From assembly GCF_030161595.1 (NCBI RefSeq), contig NZ_BSUM01000001.1, positions 3,410,001 to 3,474,000 of the forward strand: a stretch of DNA of 64,000 bases, read 5' to 3'. Shown in pieces: positions 37,555 through 46,261 of the stretch. This stretch comes from Litorihabitans aurantiacus. Its GTDB lineage: Bacteria; Actinomycetota; Actinomycetes; Actinomycetales; Beutenbergiaceae. Below the pieces are notes generated by a model. That model saw nothing but the letters and a program-made list of their open reading frames with translations, was not told the DNA's origin and did no database searches. Position 1 is the first letter of the stretch. Each line of letters opens with the position of its first letter. A program made the translations under genes and the position numbers.

Positions 37555-38910
37555 TCAGGCTCCCGTTCCACGGGTCTGGCCACGGAAGTCCTCCGCGGCG
37601 AGGGAGAGGGCCTCGGCCGGGGCGCGCACGCCCCGGTAGGCCTCGATCAGGCGGCCGGAGAGCACGGTGTTGAGGATCGCGAGGTCGGCGGTCTGGTAGA
37701 CGGGCGGGGCGTCGTCGACGATCTCGTGGAACACCTCGAAGACGTCCTGGCCGCCGAAGAACTCGTCCTGCAGCCCGTACATCTCGGGCAGGTCGTAGAC
37801 GGAGCGCAGGGTCGGCATGTAGCCGAGCTCGCGGTAGCGCAGGACCTGCTGCTCGGGGCTGAGGTAGGCCGTCGTGACCAGGTCGGTGGCCGCCGTCGTG
37901 CCCGGCTTGGCGCGCAGCGCGGCGAAACCCGTGCCGCCGCCGACGGCGGTGCGCCCGCCCCCGCCGGAGAACCGGGGCAGCTCGGCCACGCGCCAGCGCC
38001 CGGACTGCTCGGGGACGTTGGGCTTGATGCCGTAGCTCGCGTACCAGGACGGCATGCAGATGCCGGCGATGCTGTCGGAGCTCAGGGCCGACTGCACCGA
38101 TCCGCCGTAGTAGTCGCTGACGGTGGTGAACGCGCCGCTGGTCAGACCCTGCGTCATGAGGGTGAGCACCTCCTCCGCCTCGGGCGTGGTGATGCTGAGC
38201 TCGCCGTCGGGGGTGAAGAGCTGCCCGCCGCGCTGCAGGAGGAGGTAGTGGAAGCTGCTGATGACCTGGGGGAGGTCGCTGCTGAGGCTGAGGGCGCCGA
38301 AGGCCGTGCCGGTCCGCTCGCTGATCGGGGCGACGGCGGCCATGAACTCCTCCCACGTGCCCGCCTCCTGCGGGAGGGGCACGCCGTGCTGCTCGAAGAG
38401 GTCCTCGCGGTAGTAGTACACGGTCATCGGGGTGTCGGAGTCGAGCGCGTAGAGGGCTCCGTCCTTGGAGAACGGGGCGGTGCGGGCGGCCATCAGGTCG
38501 TCGCCCAGGTCGGCGACGGCGGGTGCCAGGTCGACGAGGAGCTCGGCCGCGATGTCGCCGCGCAGCAGGCGCGTGAACTGGCCGATCTCGAGGCCGGCGA
38601 CGTCGGGCGTGCCGGTGCCGGCGATCGCCTGGGCCAGCAGCTTGGTCACGAGGTCGCTCGCGCCCGAGCGCGTGATCGACAGGCGGGGGTCGAACGGGGT
38701 GCGTTCCGCGACGAGGGGGAGGGCCTCGGTGAAGAAGTTGACGTAGCCCTCGTCGTGGGTCCAGAAGGAGAGCGTGACGGGGCCCGCCGTCGCCGTCGGG
38801 CGTGGCGATCCGCCGCACGCCGCGAGCAGCGATGCGAGTGCGGCACCACCCGCCGCGGTGGCGCCGAGCCGCAGCGCATCGCGGCGGCTCATGCTTGTGA
38901 ACGTTCTCAT
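37555..38910 (-). CDS. Sugar ABC transporter substrate-binding lipoprotein
   Basis: The 451-aa product carries a Tat-like signal (SMSRRDALRLGATAAGG) ending in a lipobox (LLAACGGS), then an extracellular solute-binding family 1 fold (VTLSFWTHDEGYVNFF, GTGTPDVAGLEIGQFTR, FSKDGALYALDSDTPMTVYYYREDLFEQHG). It is the first transport gene after lacI in the same direction. The 106-nt gap upstream holds short GTGCTCGGTGCT repeats and no operator, so transcription may come from the lacI promoter. Its ligand is probably a beta-galactoside because of the GH42 enzyme in the operon. Confidence 0.87.
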   Translation of the reverse strand: MRTFTSMSRRDALRLGATAAGGAALASLLAACGGSPRPTATAGPVTLSFWTHDEGYVNFFTEALPLVAERTPFDPRLSITRSGASDLVTKLLAQAIAGTGTPDVAGLEIGQFTRLLRGDIAAELLVDLAPAVADLGDDLMAARTAPFSKDGALYALDSDTPMTVYYYREDLFEQHGVPLPQEAGTWEEFMAAVAPISERTGTAFGALSLSSDLPQVISSFHYLLLQRGGQLFTPDGELSITTPEAEEVLTLMTQGLTSGAFTTVSDYYGGSVQSALSSDSIAGICMPSWYASYGIKPNVPEQSGRWRVAELPRFSGGGGRTAVGGGTGFAALRAKPGTTAATDLVTTAYLSPEQQVLRYRELGYMPTLRSVYDLPEMYGLQDEFFGGQDVFEVFHEIVDDAPPVYQTADLAILNTVLSGRLIEAYRGVRAPAEALSLAAEDFRGQTRGTGA

Positions 38911-39016
38911 CAGGGATGGCTCCTCGTCGTCGGTGACGCCGGATGGGGGCGGGGCGAGCGGTGGTGCTCGGTGCTGCTCGGTGCTGCTCGGGGGAGCGAC
39001 GGCGGTTCGGCCGAGC

Positions 39017-40033
39017 TCAGGTGCGCGGCGGTGCCGTGCTCTCGCGCACCACCAGGCGGGTGGGCACGGACTGGTGCTTCGCGGGGTGACCGCCCTCCAC
39101 GGCGTCCAGCAGGACCTCGACGGCGCGGGCGGTGATCGCGTCGAAGTCCTGCCGCACCGTGGTCAGCGGGGTGGAGAGGTAGGCGGCCTCGGGCACGTCG
39201 TCGAACCCGACGACGCTGACGTCGTCCGGGACTGACAGGCCCGCGCGCTCGAGCGCGTGGATCGCGCCGATCGCCATCTGGTCGTTGGCGACGAACAGCG
39301 CCGTCGGCGTCTCGCCGCGGTCGAGGAGGCGTCGGACCGCGTCGTGCCCGGAGGCGGGGTCCCAGCCGCCCGACTCGGGCGCGGGGGCGTGGCGGCCGGC
39401 GGCCTCCAGCGCGGCTCGCCACCCCTCGGCGCGGCGACCGGAGGCGTTCCAGTTGTCGGGGCCGGACACGTGGTGGACGGTCGTGTGACCGAGCGCGAGC
39501 AGGTGCTCGGTGGCCGAGCGTGCGCCGTCGGCCTCGCCGGCGGCCACGATCATCTCGGCGCTCCGGGCGCCCGACGGCGGGTCGTCGAACGTCACGACCG
39601 GCACGGTGGGCGGGATCCGGATGCTCGGGTGCCCGAGGTCGACCGACTCCGACAGGGCCAGGCCCTCGACTCCCTGCGACAGGAGGTCCTCGACGGCGGC
39701 GCGGAGCCCGGCGACCGTCTCGTCCGCGGGCCGCGCCACGCTCGTGTGGTAGCCGCGGGCACGCGCCGCCTCCTGAACGCCCTCGACGATCGCGCTGGGT
39801 CCGAAGCGGGCGCCGCCGGTCGTGACGAGGCCGATGCGGCGGGTGCGCCGGGTGACGAGGGCGCGCGCGGCGTGGTTGGGCCGGTAGCCGACCTCCTCGA
39901 TCACGGCCTGGACGCGGCGGCGGACGTCGTCGGAGACGTTGGGCTCGGCGTTGACGACGCGCGAGACGGTCTTCTGGGACACGCCCGCGCGGCGGGCGAT
40001 CTCGGTCATCCCGATGGTGCTCGTGCGACTCAT
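39017..40033 (-). CDS. LacI-family transcriptional regulator
   Basis: The 338-aa product has a LacI helix-turn-helix at the N-terminus (MTEIARRAGVSQKTVSRVVNAEPNVS), a hinge (NHAARALVTRRTRRIGLV) and a periplasmic-binding-like sensor (LFVANDQMAIGAIHAL, SVVGFDDVPEAAYLSTPLTTVRQ). The start at 40033 removes an upstream stretch that translates the operators. Two palindromic sites lie just upstream, so it probably represses itself and the importer/GH42 genes until sugar binds. It may also influence the divergent MFS gene. Confidence 0.9.
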   Translation of the reverse strand: MSRTSTIGMTEIARRAGVSQKTVSRVVNAEPNVSDDVRRRVQAVIEEVGYRPNHAARALVTRRTRRIGLVTTGGARFGPSAIVEGVQEAARARGYHTSVARPADETVAGLRAAVEDLLSQGVEGLALSESVDLGHPSIRIPPTVPVVTFDDPPSGARSAEMIVAAGEADGARSATEHLLALGHTTVHHVSGPDNWNASGRRAEGWRAALEAAGRHAPAPESGGWDPASGHDAVRRLLDRGETPTALFVANDQMAIGAIHALERAGLSVPDDVSVVGFDDVPEAAYLSTPLTTVRQDFDAITARAVEVLLDAVEGGHPAKHQSVPTRLVVRESTAPPRT

Positions 40034-40061
40034 CACGCTCCCTCGCGTCGTCCGGTCCGTG

Positions 40062-40078
40062 GTGACTACGTAGTCAAC
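40062..40078. promoter_or_regulatory. LacI-type operator O1
   Basis: GTGACTACGTAGTCAAC has the central palindrome TGACTACGTAGTCA. It lies 29 nt upstream of the lacI start. Its centre is 36 bp from that of the second site. Confidence 0.8.
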
Positions 40079-40095
40079 GGGATGATCGTGACACC

Positions 40096-40115
40096 GGTTG
40101 ACTACGTAGTCAACC
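40096..40115. promoter_or_regulatory. LacI-type operator O2, perfect 20-bp palindrome
   Basis: GGTTGACTACGTAGTCAACC is perfectly symmetrical around a central CG, as LacI-family operators are. It stands in the 180-nt divergent region between lacI and the MFS gene. Confidence 0.85.
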
Positions 40116-40214
40116 CCTCGCGTCGGATCGGGTCGTCGCTGGGATCCCGCGTCGGCCCGCGTCGTCCCGCGCCGTGCTTCGGGGTCCGGCGGAGCCGCGC
40201 TAGCGTGGTCCGAC

Positions 40215-41652
40215 GTGCCCCGCATCCTCCTCGACACGCGGCCGCTGCGTGCCTCGCCCGCCTATCGGCGGATGTTCTGGGGGCTGGGCGTCAGTCAGAT
40301 CGGCACGCAGGTCACCGTCGTCGCGGTGGGTCTCGAGGTCTACGGCCTGACGGGCTCGACCTTCTCGGTCGGCCTGCTCGGGATCGCCGCGCTCGTGCCG
40401 CTCGTGGTCCTCGGCCTGTACGGCGGCGCGCTCGCCGACGCCTACGACCGCCGCACCGTCTCGCTAGTCGCGGCCTCGGTGATGGTGGTCGCGACGGCGG
40501 GCCTCGTGCTGCAGGCCGCCCTCGGGCTGGCGAGCCCGGGGGTGCTCTACGCCCTGGTGGCGCTGCAGTCCGCGGGGTCCGCCGTGTACGTCCCGGCCCG
40601 GATGGCGATCATTCCGAGGCTCGTGGGGACCGACCTCCTCCCGGCCGCGAACGCGCTCGGCGCCCTGACGGGGTCGTTCGGCCTCATGGTCGGGCCGCTG
40701 CTCGGGGCGCTCCTCGTGGCGCAGGCGGGTTACGCCGTCACCTACGCGCTCGACCTGGCGCTGTTCCTGTGCGCGTTCTACGCGCTGCTGCGACTGCCGC
40801 ACCTGCCGCCGGAGGAGCCTGTGGTCGGCGGCGTCGGTGCCGGTGCGGGCGCCGACCGCGGTGACGCGGCCGGTGCGGCGGCGTCGGGCAGCCTCGACGG
40901 CGACGCCGTGCTCGAGACCGATCCGACCGCTCCGGCCGGACCGGCCGACACCCCGGCCGCACCCGTCCCGCCGCCGCCCCCGCACGGCGGCGCGTCGGGC
41001 TCGCCTCCGTGGTCGAGGGACTGAGCTACCTGCGGACCCGTCGGAACGTGCGGATGACGTTCCTGCTCGACGTCGTCGCGATGGTGCTGGCCATGCCGCG
41101 GGTGCTGTTCCCCGCCGTCGGCGCGGTCATCCTCGGCGGTGGTGAGACGACGACGGGACTGCTCGCCGCGGCCATCGCCGTCGGCAGCGTGCTCGCGAGC
41201 ACGTTCTCGGGCGGTCTCGGGCGCGTGCGGCGGCAGGGGGTGGCGATCGTCGTGGCCATCTGCGCGTTCGGCGCGTGCACCCTCGGCTTCGGGATCACGC
41301 TCCTGGTCGCCGGCCGCACCGAGCCCGACGGCGTGCTGGTGCCGCTGCTGATCGTCGGCGGGCTCTTCCTCGTCGGGTCCGGCGTCTCCGACGCGATCAG
41401 CTCGGTCTTCCGCCAGACGGTGCTGCAGTCCGCCACGCCCGACCACCTGCGCGGGCGTCTCCAGGGCGTCTTCATCGTGGTGGTGGCCGGGGGCCTCGGC
41501 TCGGGGACCTCGCGCTCGGGTCGGCGGCGACGTGGTGGGGCGAGGCGCTCGCGGCCGTGGGCGGCGGGGTGCTGTGCATCGCGGTCGTGCTCCTGCTGGT
41601 GGGCGCGAATCGCTCCTTCCTGCGCTACGACGCGCGCCACCCGGTCGCCTGA
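40215..41652 (+). CDS. MFS transporter (two frameshifts)
   Basis: Read across losses in the C5 run at 40977-40981 and the G5 run at 41489-41493, this is about 479 aa with 10-12 helices. The first half (FWGLGVSQIGTQVTVVAVGLEVYGLTGSTFSVGLLG, YGGALADAYDRRTV) and the second half (SYLRTRRNVRMTFLLDVVAMVLAMPRVLFPA) belong to the enterobactin-exporter-like DHA3 group. A long Ala/Pro/Gly-rich loop (about residues 205-255) joins the halves and holds the first frameshift. Substrate unknown; drugs or siderophores are typical of the group. It is divergent from lacI, and a link to sugar use is not supported by its family. Confidence 0.8.
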
Positions 41653-41689
41653 CGGCGGTCCGGGCGTCCGACGGCCTCGCGGCGCCGGG

Positions 41690-42240
41690 TCGGTCTGGGC
41701 GAGGGTGTCCGCTGCGAGCGGCTGGTCGGGGCGAGGCGGCTGGAGCTCAGCCGGCTGACCCGTTTGACCTGCGCAGATGCAGGCGGAGCCGGGCTCGCGG
41801 CCGAGGTCAGCCGCTCGCAGCGGACGCCGGCGGCGCACGGGCACCCGACCCGCGGCGCACTGCTCCCGCGACGGTGCGCTCCTCGCTGGCGATGGCCCAG
41901 CCCTCGCTGGCAGCGGTGCATCCCTCGCTCACGGCGGCAGGGCCCTCGCTCACGACGGCGAAGCCCTCGCTCACGACGGCAGTGCGCGCTCCGGGCGGGC
42001 CCTCGCTCACAGCGGCTGGGCCTCGCTGAGAGCGGTTGGTGGCGCCTGTCGCGCCGAGCTTCCGAGGCGATGGGCCTCTGACCTGCGGTGATGCAGGAAT
42101 GCGGCTGCCGGGGCCACCGCCAGCCGCTGTGAGCGAGACGCAGCCGCTGTGAGCGAGGGGCGTCCAACGGACGGACCGCCGTCGTGGGCGAGGGCGCTGC
42201 CGTCGCTGGCGAGGGCGGAGCCGTCGTCAGCGAGACCGAG
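41690..42240. repeat. 21-nt mosaic inverted-repeat element, copy 2
   Basis: CCCTCGCTCACGACGGC-type units occur at about 41880, 41901, 41922, 41943 and 41964 (21-nt spacing). The middle holds AGCGGTTGGTGGCG and CAGCCGCTGTGAGCGAGAC. The inverted side has GCCGTCGTGGGCGAGGGCG, GCCGTCGCTGGCGAGGGCG and GCCGTCGTCAGCGAG, again 21 nt apart. An extra half-copy at 41698-41822 repeats TGACCTGCGCAGATGCAGG-like sequence. It fills the whole gap between the MFS gene and azlD; no gene is seen there. Confidence 0.75.
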
Positions 42241-42246
42241 TGCAGG

Positions 42247-42570
42247 TCAGCTCAGCCCGATGGCCCGCAGCAGCGCGGTCACCCCGGCGCCCAGCAGGAT
42301 GCTGATCGCGAGCGGAGCGCGCAGCCACGCCGCCACCAGTGCGCACCCCACACCGAGCGGGCGGGCCCAGCCGGCGGGTGCACCGCCGTCGTACACGGCC
42401 GCGGTCAGGGTCACGCCGATCAGCAGGGCGACGACGGCGTGGTCGAGCGTCCGCTCCGCGGCCTGTGCCCGCGGTCCCTCGCCCACGCGGCCGCCGAGGG
42501 CGACGCCGCCGCGGCGCATCGCGTAGGTGCCGACGGCGAGCGCAGCCGCCGCGACGAGCACCGCGGTCAC
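42247..42570 (-). CDS. azlD: Branched-chain amino acid exporter small subunit AzlD
   Basis: The product is 107 aa with about four hydrophobic segments (VTAVLVAAAALAVGTYAMRR, HAVVALLIGVTLTAAVY, PLGVGCALVAAWLRAPLAIS, ILLGAGVTALLRAIG), the usual AzlD size and layout. The GTG start overlaps the azlC stop in a GTGA junction. With AzlC it exports branched-chain amino acids or analogues. Its 3' end adjoins the mosaic repeat element. Confidence 0.85.
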   Translation of the reverse strand: MTAVLVAAAALAVGTYAMRRGGVALGGRVGEGPRAQAAERTLDHAVVALLIGVTLTAAVYDGGAPAGWARPLGVGCALVAAWLRAPLAISILLGAGVTALLRAIGLS

Positions 42571-43469
42571 GACGCGGCCCCCGCACCGTCTGCGACCCCA
42601 CCGCTCTCGGCGACGACGTTCCCGCAACCCTCTCGCGAGTGCCCAGAAGTCTCTCGCGGCCGTCCGGAACCCTCTCGCGAGTGCCCAGAAGTCTCTCGCG
42701 AGTGGACCTGACCGACGGAGTTGCCAGGGGCCGGTACGCCGGCCGGGGAGTCGGCGTCGGAGCCGCCGCCGGACGCGCCCCGTCGCCCCAGCAGCACCAC
42801 CGCGACGGCGAGCAGTCCGAGCATCGGTGCCAGTCCCAGCGGCACGTGCGGCTGCGCCACCAGGGCGATCGCCCCGGCCAGGACGGCGACGGCGACCATG
42901 CTGCCGCCGCGGATCGCGGGGACGGCGACGGCGCCGAGCAGCGCGGGGAGCACCGCGTCGAGCCCCCACACCTCGGGGTTGCCGACGATCTGCCCGAGCG
43001 TCGCGCCGATCAGGGCGCCGACCGGCCAGCCGACGGCGACGCCCAGGCCCGCGGCCGTGAAGGTCGCGCGGCGCTGCGCCGTCGTGAGGCGGGGTGCGGA
43101 CCCGGGACGCGTGGGGCCGGCGGCGGACAGGGCGACGGTCTCGTCGTTGACGATGTGCGCACCGGGCCAGCGCGCCCAGCCGCGCAGCAGCGGCGATGCC
43201 GCCATCCCGTAGACCACCGTGCGGAGGTTCAGCATGAGCGAGGCGCCGAGCGTCAGCCACGGGTTCGCGCCCGCACCGATCAGCCCGACGAAGAGGAGCT
43301 CGGCCGACCCCGCCATCACGAGGACGGCGAGCAGCAGGATCTGCCAGAGCGCGAAGCCGTTCGCTGTCGCGGTGACGCCGTAGGCGGTGCCCACGAGGGC
43401 GACGGCGAGCGTCATCAGGATCACGCTGCGCCGCTGCTCGCGGGGCAGATCCCTCAGGAGTGCGGTCAT
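42567..43469 (-). CDS. azlC: Branched-chain amino acid exporter large subunit AzlC, with repeat-encoded tail
   Basis: The product is 300 aa. Residues to about 235 are the AzlC membrane domain (GVTATANGFALWQILLLAVLVMAGSAELLFVGLIGAG, PWLTLGASLMLNLRTVVYGM). The last ~65 residues are an added hydrophilic tail containing HSRETSGHSREGSGRPRE, a heptad made by four 21-nt units of the CGAGAG repeat family. The start at 43469 (MTALLRDLPREQRRSV) is chosen over upstream in-frame codons that intrude on the divergent promoter. It is divergent from an XRE-cupin regulator, a common partner of azlCD. Confidence 0.87.
   Translation of the reverse strand: MTALLRDLPREQRRSVILMTLAVALVGTAYGVTATANGFALWQILLLAVLVMAGSAELLFVGLIGAGANPWLTLGASLMLNLRTVVYGMAASPLLRGWARWPGAHIVNDETVALSAAGPTRPGSAPRLTTAQRRATFTAAGLGVAVGWPVGALIGATLGQIVGNPEVWGLDAVLPALLGAVAVPAIRGGSMVAVAVLAGAIALVAQPHVPLGLAPMLGLLAVAVVLLGRRGASGGGSDADSPAGVPAPGNSVGQVHSRETSGHSREGSGRPRETSGHSREGCGNVVAESGGVADGAGAAS
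42623..42712. repeat. 21-nt CGAGAG repeat array within the azlC 3' end
   Basis: Four units alternate AACCCTCTCGCGAGTGCCCA and AAGTCTCTCGCGG/CGAGT-type forms, 21 nt apart. On the minus strand they read CGCGAGAGGGTT, matching the family at 10569 and 21691. Here the 21-nt period keeps the azlC frame open. Confidence 0.8.
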
Positions 43470-43535
43470 GCGGCGATCGTCCACCCGCCCCCAGCCGTTC
43501 GTCAAGGCGAACGTTCCGTCCGCTACGCTGAACGC

Positions 43536-44110
43536 ATGGACGACGGCGACATCGGCACCCCGGCGACCGACGTGCGGGCCCTGGTCGCGGCCGGCCTGCG
43601 CGCGGCGCGGGCTCGCAGCGGGCTCAGCCTGTCGGAGGTCGCGCGCCGCGCGGGCGTCGCGAAGTCGACGCTCTCCGCGCTCGAGCAGGCCCAGGGCAAC
43701 CCCGGCGTCGAGACGCTGTGGGCGCTGAGCGATGCGCTCGGTGTGCCGTTCTCGGCGCTCGTGGACCCGCCGCCGTCGCCCGTCCGGCTGCTGCGCGCGG
43801 GCGAGGGTCCGCGCGTCCCCGCGGGGAGGCCACCTACACCGCCACGCTCCTGGCCGCGTGCCCGCCGGGTGCGCGCCGCGACGTCTACCTCATCGAGGCC
43901 GACCCGGGCACGCCGCGCCGGAGCGCCGCGCACGCGACCGGCACCCGGGAGCACGTCGTCCTGTCCGCCGGCCGCGCGCTGGTCGGACCGACCGACGACC
44001 CCGTCGAGCTGGCCCCCGGCGACTACCTCACCTACCCGGGCGACGAGCCGCACGTCTTCGAGGCGCTGGTCACCGGTACGACGGCGGTGCTCCTGTCCGA
44101 GCGCGGTTGA
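43536..44110 (+). CDS. XRE-family regulator with cupin domain (frameshifted)
   Basis: Read across one lost G at 43823-43826, this is about 191 aa. An N-terminal helix-turn-helix (ARSGLSLSEVARRAGVAKSTLSALEQAQGNPGVETLWALSDALGVPF) is followed by a small cupin fold (EHVVLSAGRALVGPTD, LAPGDYLTYPGDEPHVFEAL) that would bind an effector. Regulators of this type commonly control the azlCD genes they face, and here the azlC start is only 66 nt away on the opposite strand. Restored sequence PRVPAGEATYTATLL joins the two domains smoothly. Confidence 0.85.
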
Positions 44111-44139
44111 GCCGACCCCATCCGATCCGGGGTCGGCTC
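44109..44139 (+). terminator. Hairpin terminator after the XRE-cupin gene
   Basis: GAGCCGACCCC (44109-44119) pairs with GGGGTCGGCTC (44129-44139) around a 9-nt loop, beginning in the stop codon. Confidence 0.75.
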
Positions 44140-44214
44140 CGAACAGGGGATCGGGGGTGCGCGGACGCGCCGGGACCAGCTCGCAGCGCCGCGAAAGCTC
44201 AGAAGGGTTCACCG

Positions 44215-46197
44215 ATGCATCATTCTGGCTCTACCCACGAGGAACGCCGACGAGGCTTCCACCGCACCAGACTCGCGGGGCTCGTCGCCGCGCTCGCGCT
44301 CCTCGGGTCCACCGCCCTGGTGCTCGCCCCGGCCGCCTCCGCGGTCGAGCAGCCGTTCCAGGCGCAGAGCCCGGCCAACGGATCGACGGTCGACACGACG
44401 TCGCCCGTCTACTCGGGCCTCGGGACGACGGGGAACACCGTGACCGTCATCTACAGCGGTCAGAACCTCGCGAACTACACGGCGGGGACGGCCACCGTCG
44501 ACGAGGCGGGGAACTGGACCACCGGCCCGACCGACTTCTCCTCGGCCAACCCCGGCGAGACCGAGAACCGCACGCGCGTCACGGAGCGCACGCCCGACGG
44601 CACCGTCGTCGGCGAGACGTTCGTGACGATCAACTTCACCACCGCGCCCGTGCCGGCGGCGGGTCAGTTCCGTCTCGACTCGCCCACCGAGGGTGAGGAG
44701 CGCAACGACCTCCTGAACATCGTCAACTTCCTCGGCGTCGGCGACCCGGGCAACACCATCGTGGTGCGGTACTTCAACGGCCGGGGCGGCCTGTCGGAGG
44801 CCGGCCGGGGCGAGGTGGACGGAGACGGCAACTTCAACGTCCTCACCACCTACCGCGACCTTCCCCCGGGCAGGACTTCGTCAACACGTTCACGGCGCAG
44901 TTCACGCCGGGCGGCGACTCCGTCGCCCGGGAGATCGGGCGCAACTTCACGTTCGCCGTCGCACCGGTCGAGCTCGACCCGTTCACCGTCACCTCGCCGC
45001 AGAACGGCGCACAGGTCGACACCCTCACGCCCGCGTTCACCGGGACGGGCGCGCCCGGCGACACGGTCAACCTCACCTACGGCGGGCAGCGCCTCGGCAC
45101 CTACGTGGCGGGGACGACGACCGTCGACGAGGACGGCGACTGGGTGATCCCCACGACCGACTTCTCCGACGCGAACTTCGGCGAGACCGAGATCCGCGTG
45201 CTGGCCGAGGCGACGAGCCCGACGGGTGTCGTCCGCCCCGGTGGCACGTTCGTCACGATCGTGCTCCCGTCCGCTCCGGCGCCGATCTCCGAGTTCACCC
45301 TCGCCACGCCGCAGGAGGGTGACGTCATCGCCAATCCGCGCACCGGCGTGCCGTTCATCGGCACCGGCGTGCCCGGCAACACGATCGTCGTGGAGTTCTT
45401 CAACGGCCGCGGCGGCCTGTCGGTCGCCGGCGAGGCAGTGGTGGCGGAGGACGGCTCGTTCCAGGTGGACGCGTTCTTCACCGACCTCCCGGTCGACCAG
45501 CTCTTCGCCAACACCTTCACGCAGCAGGAGAACCCGGAGGGTGCGCGTCGCGGCCGAGATCGGCCGGAACATCTTCTTCGAGATCGCTCCCGTGGTCGCA
45601 CCGCTCGCACCGCCCACCCTCGATGAGCCGGTCGTGGACGGGACCACGGTGACGTTCTCCGGCACCGGCGTCGTCGGCGCGACGGTGGAGGTCGACGCGG
45701 TCGACGCCGTGGCCCCGGACGACGACGGCGTGCAGCTCGCCGCCGACCAGACGCTCACCGCGACGGTGGGCGAGGACGGCACGTGGAACGTGTCCGGCAC
45801 CTTCGTGCCCGGGACCTACACCGTGACGGCGACGCAGTTCACCGGTGACGGTGCCGACCGGTCGGCGCCCACCCAGGAGCGGACGTTCACGGTCGAGGCC
45901 GTGACGCCTCCGGGCGGCGAGCCGACCCCGACGCCCACCCCGACCCCGACCCCGACGCCGACCCCGACGCCGACCCCGACGCCGGACCCGACGCCCACGC
46001 CGACCCCGGCGCCGGCCCCGGGCAACCCGGGTGGTCCGGGGAACCCGGGCAACCCCGGCGCCTCGGGCGCCCTGGGCGGGCTGGCCTCCACCGGTGCGGA
46101 CGCGGGAGCGGGCGCGCTCGCCCTGGCCGCGATGCTGATGGCGGGCGGTGCCGCGACGCTCGCCGTCCGACGCGCCCGGGCGGCAGCTCGAGGCTGA
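44215..46197 (+). CDS. Repeat-containing LAxTG surface protein (two frameshifts)
   Basis: Read across a base lost at 44863-44867 and two at 45539-45541, this is about 661 aa. It has a signal peptide (LVAALALLGSTALVLAPAASA), then alternating bacterial Ig-like modules. One pair has YFNGRGGLSEAGRGEVDGDG and its twin FFNGRGGLSVAGEAVVAEDG; another has YSGQNLANYTAGTATVDEAG and YGGQRLGTYVAGTTTVDEDG. A Thr-Pro spacer and a Gly/Pro/Asn linker come next, then the sorting tail LASTG, a helix and basic residues. It is expected to be linked to the wall by a class E/F sortase; function is probably adhesive or structural. No sortase gene is in the window. Confidence 0.8.
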
Positions 46198-46202
46198 TCA
46201 GT

Positions 46203-46249
46203 GACGACTCGGCCCCCGCACCCTCGACGGGTGCGGGGGCCGAGTCGTC
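46203..46249. terminator. Bidirectional terminator, 21-bp perfect stem
   Basis: Arms 46203-46223 and 46229-46249 are perfectly complementary with a 5-nt loop. It lies between the convergent surface-protein and sigma-factor genes, 6 and 13 nt from their stops. Confidence 0.85.
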
Positions 46250-46261
46250 CCAGCCGTGCGG

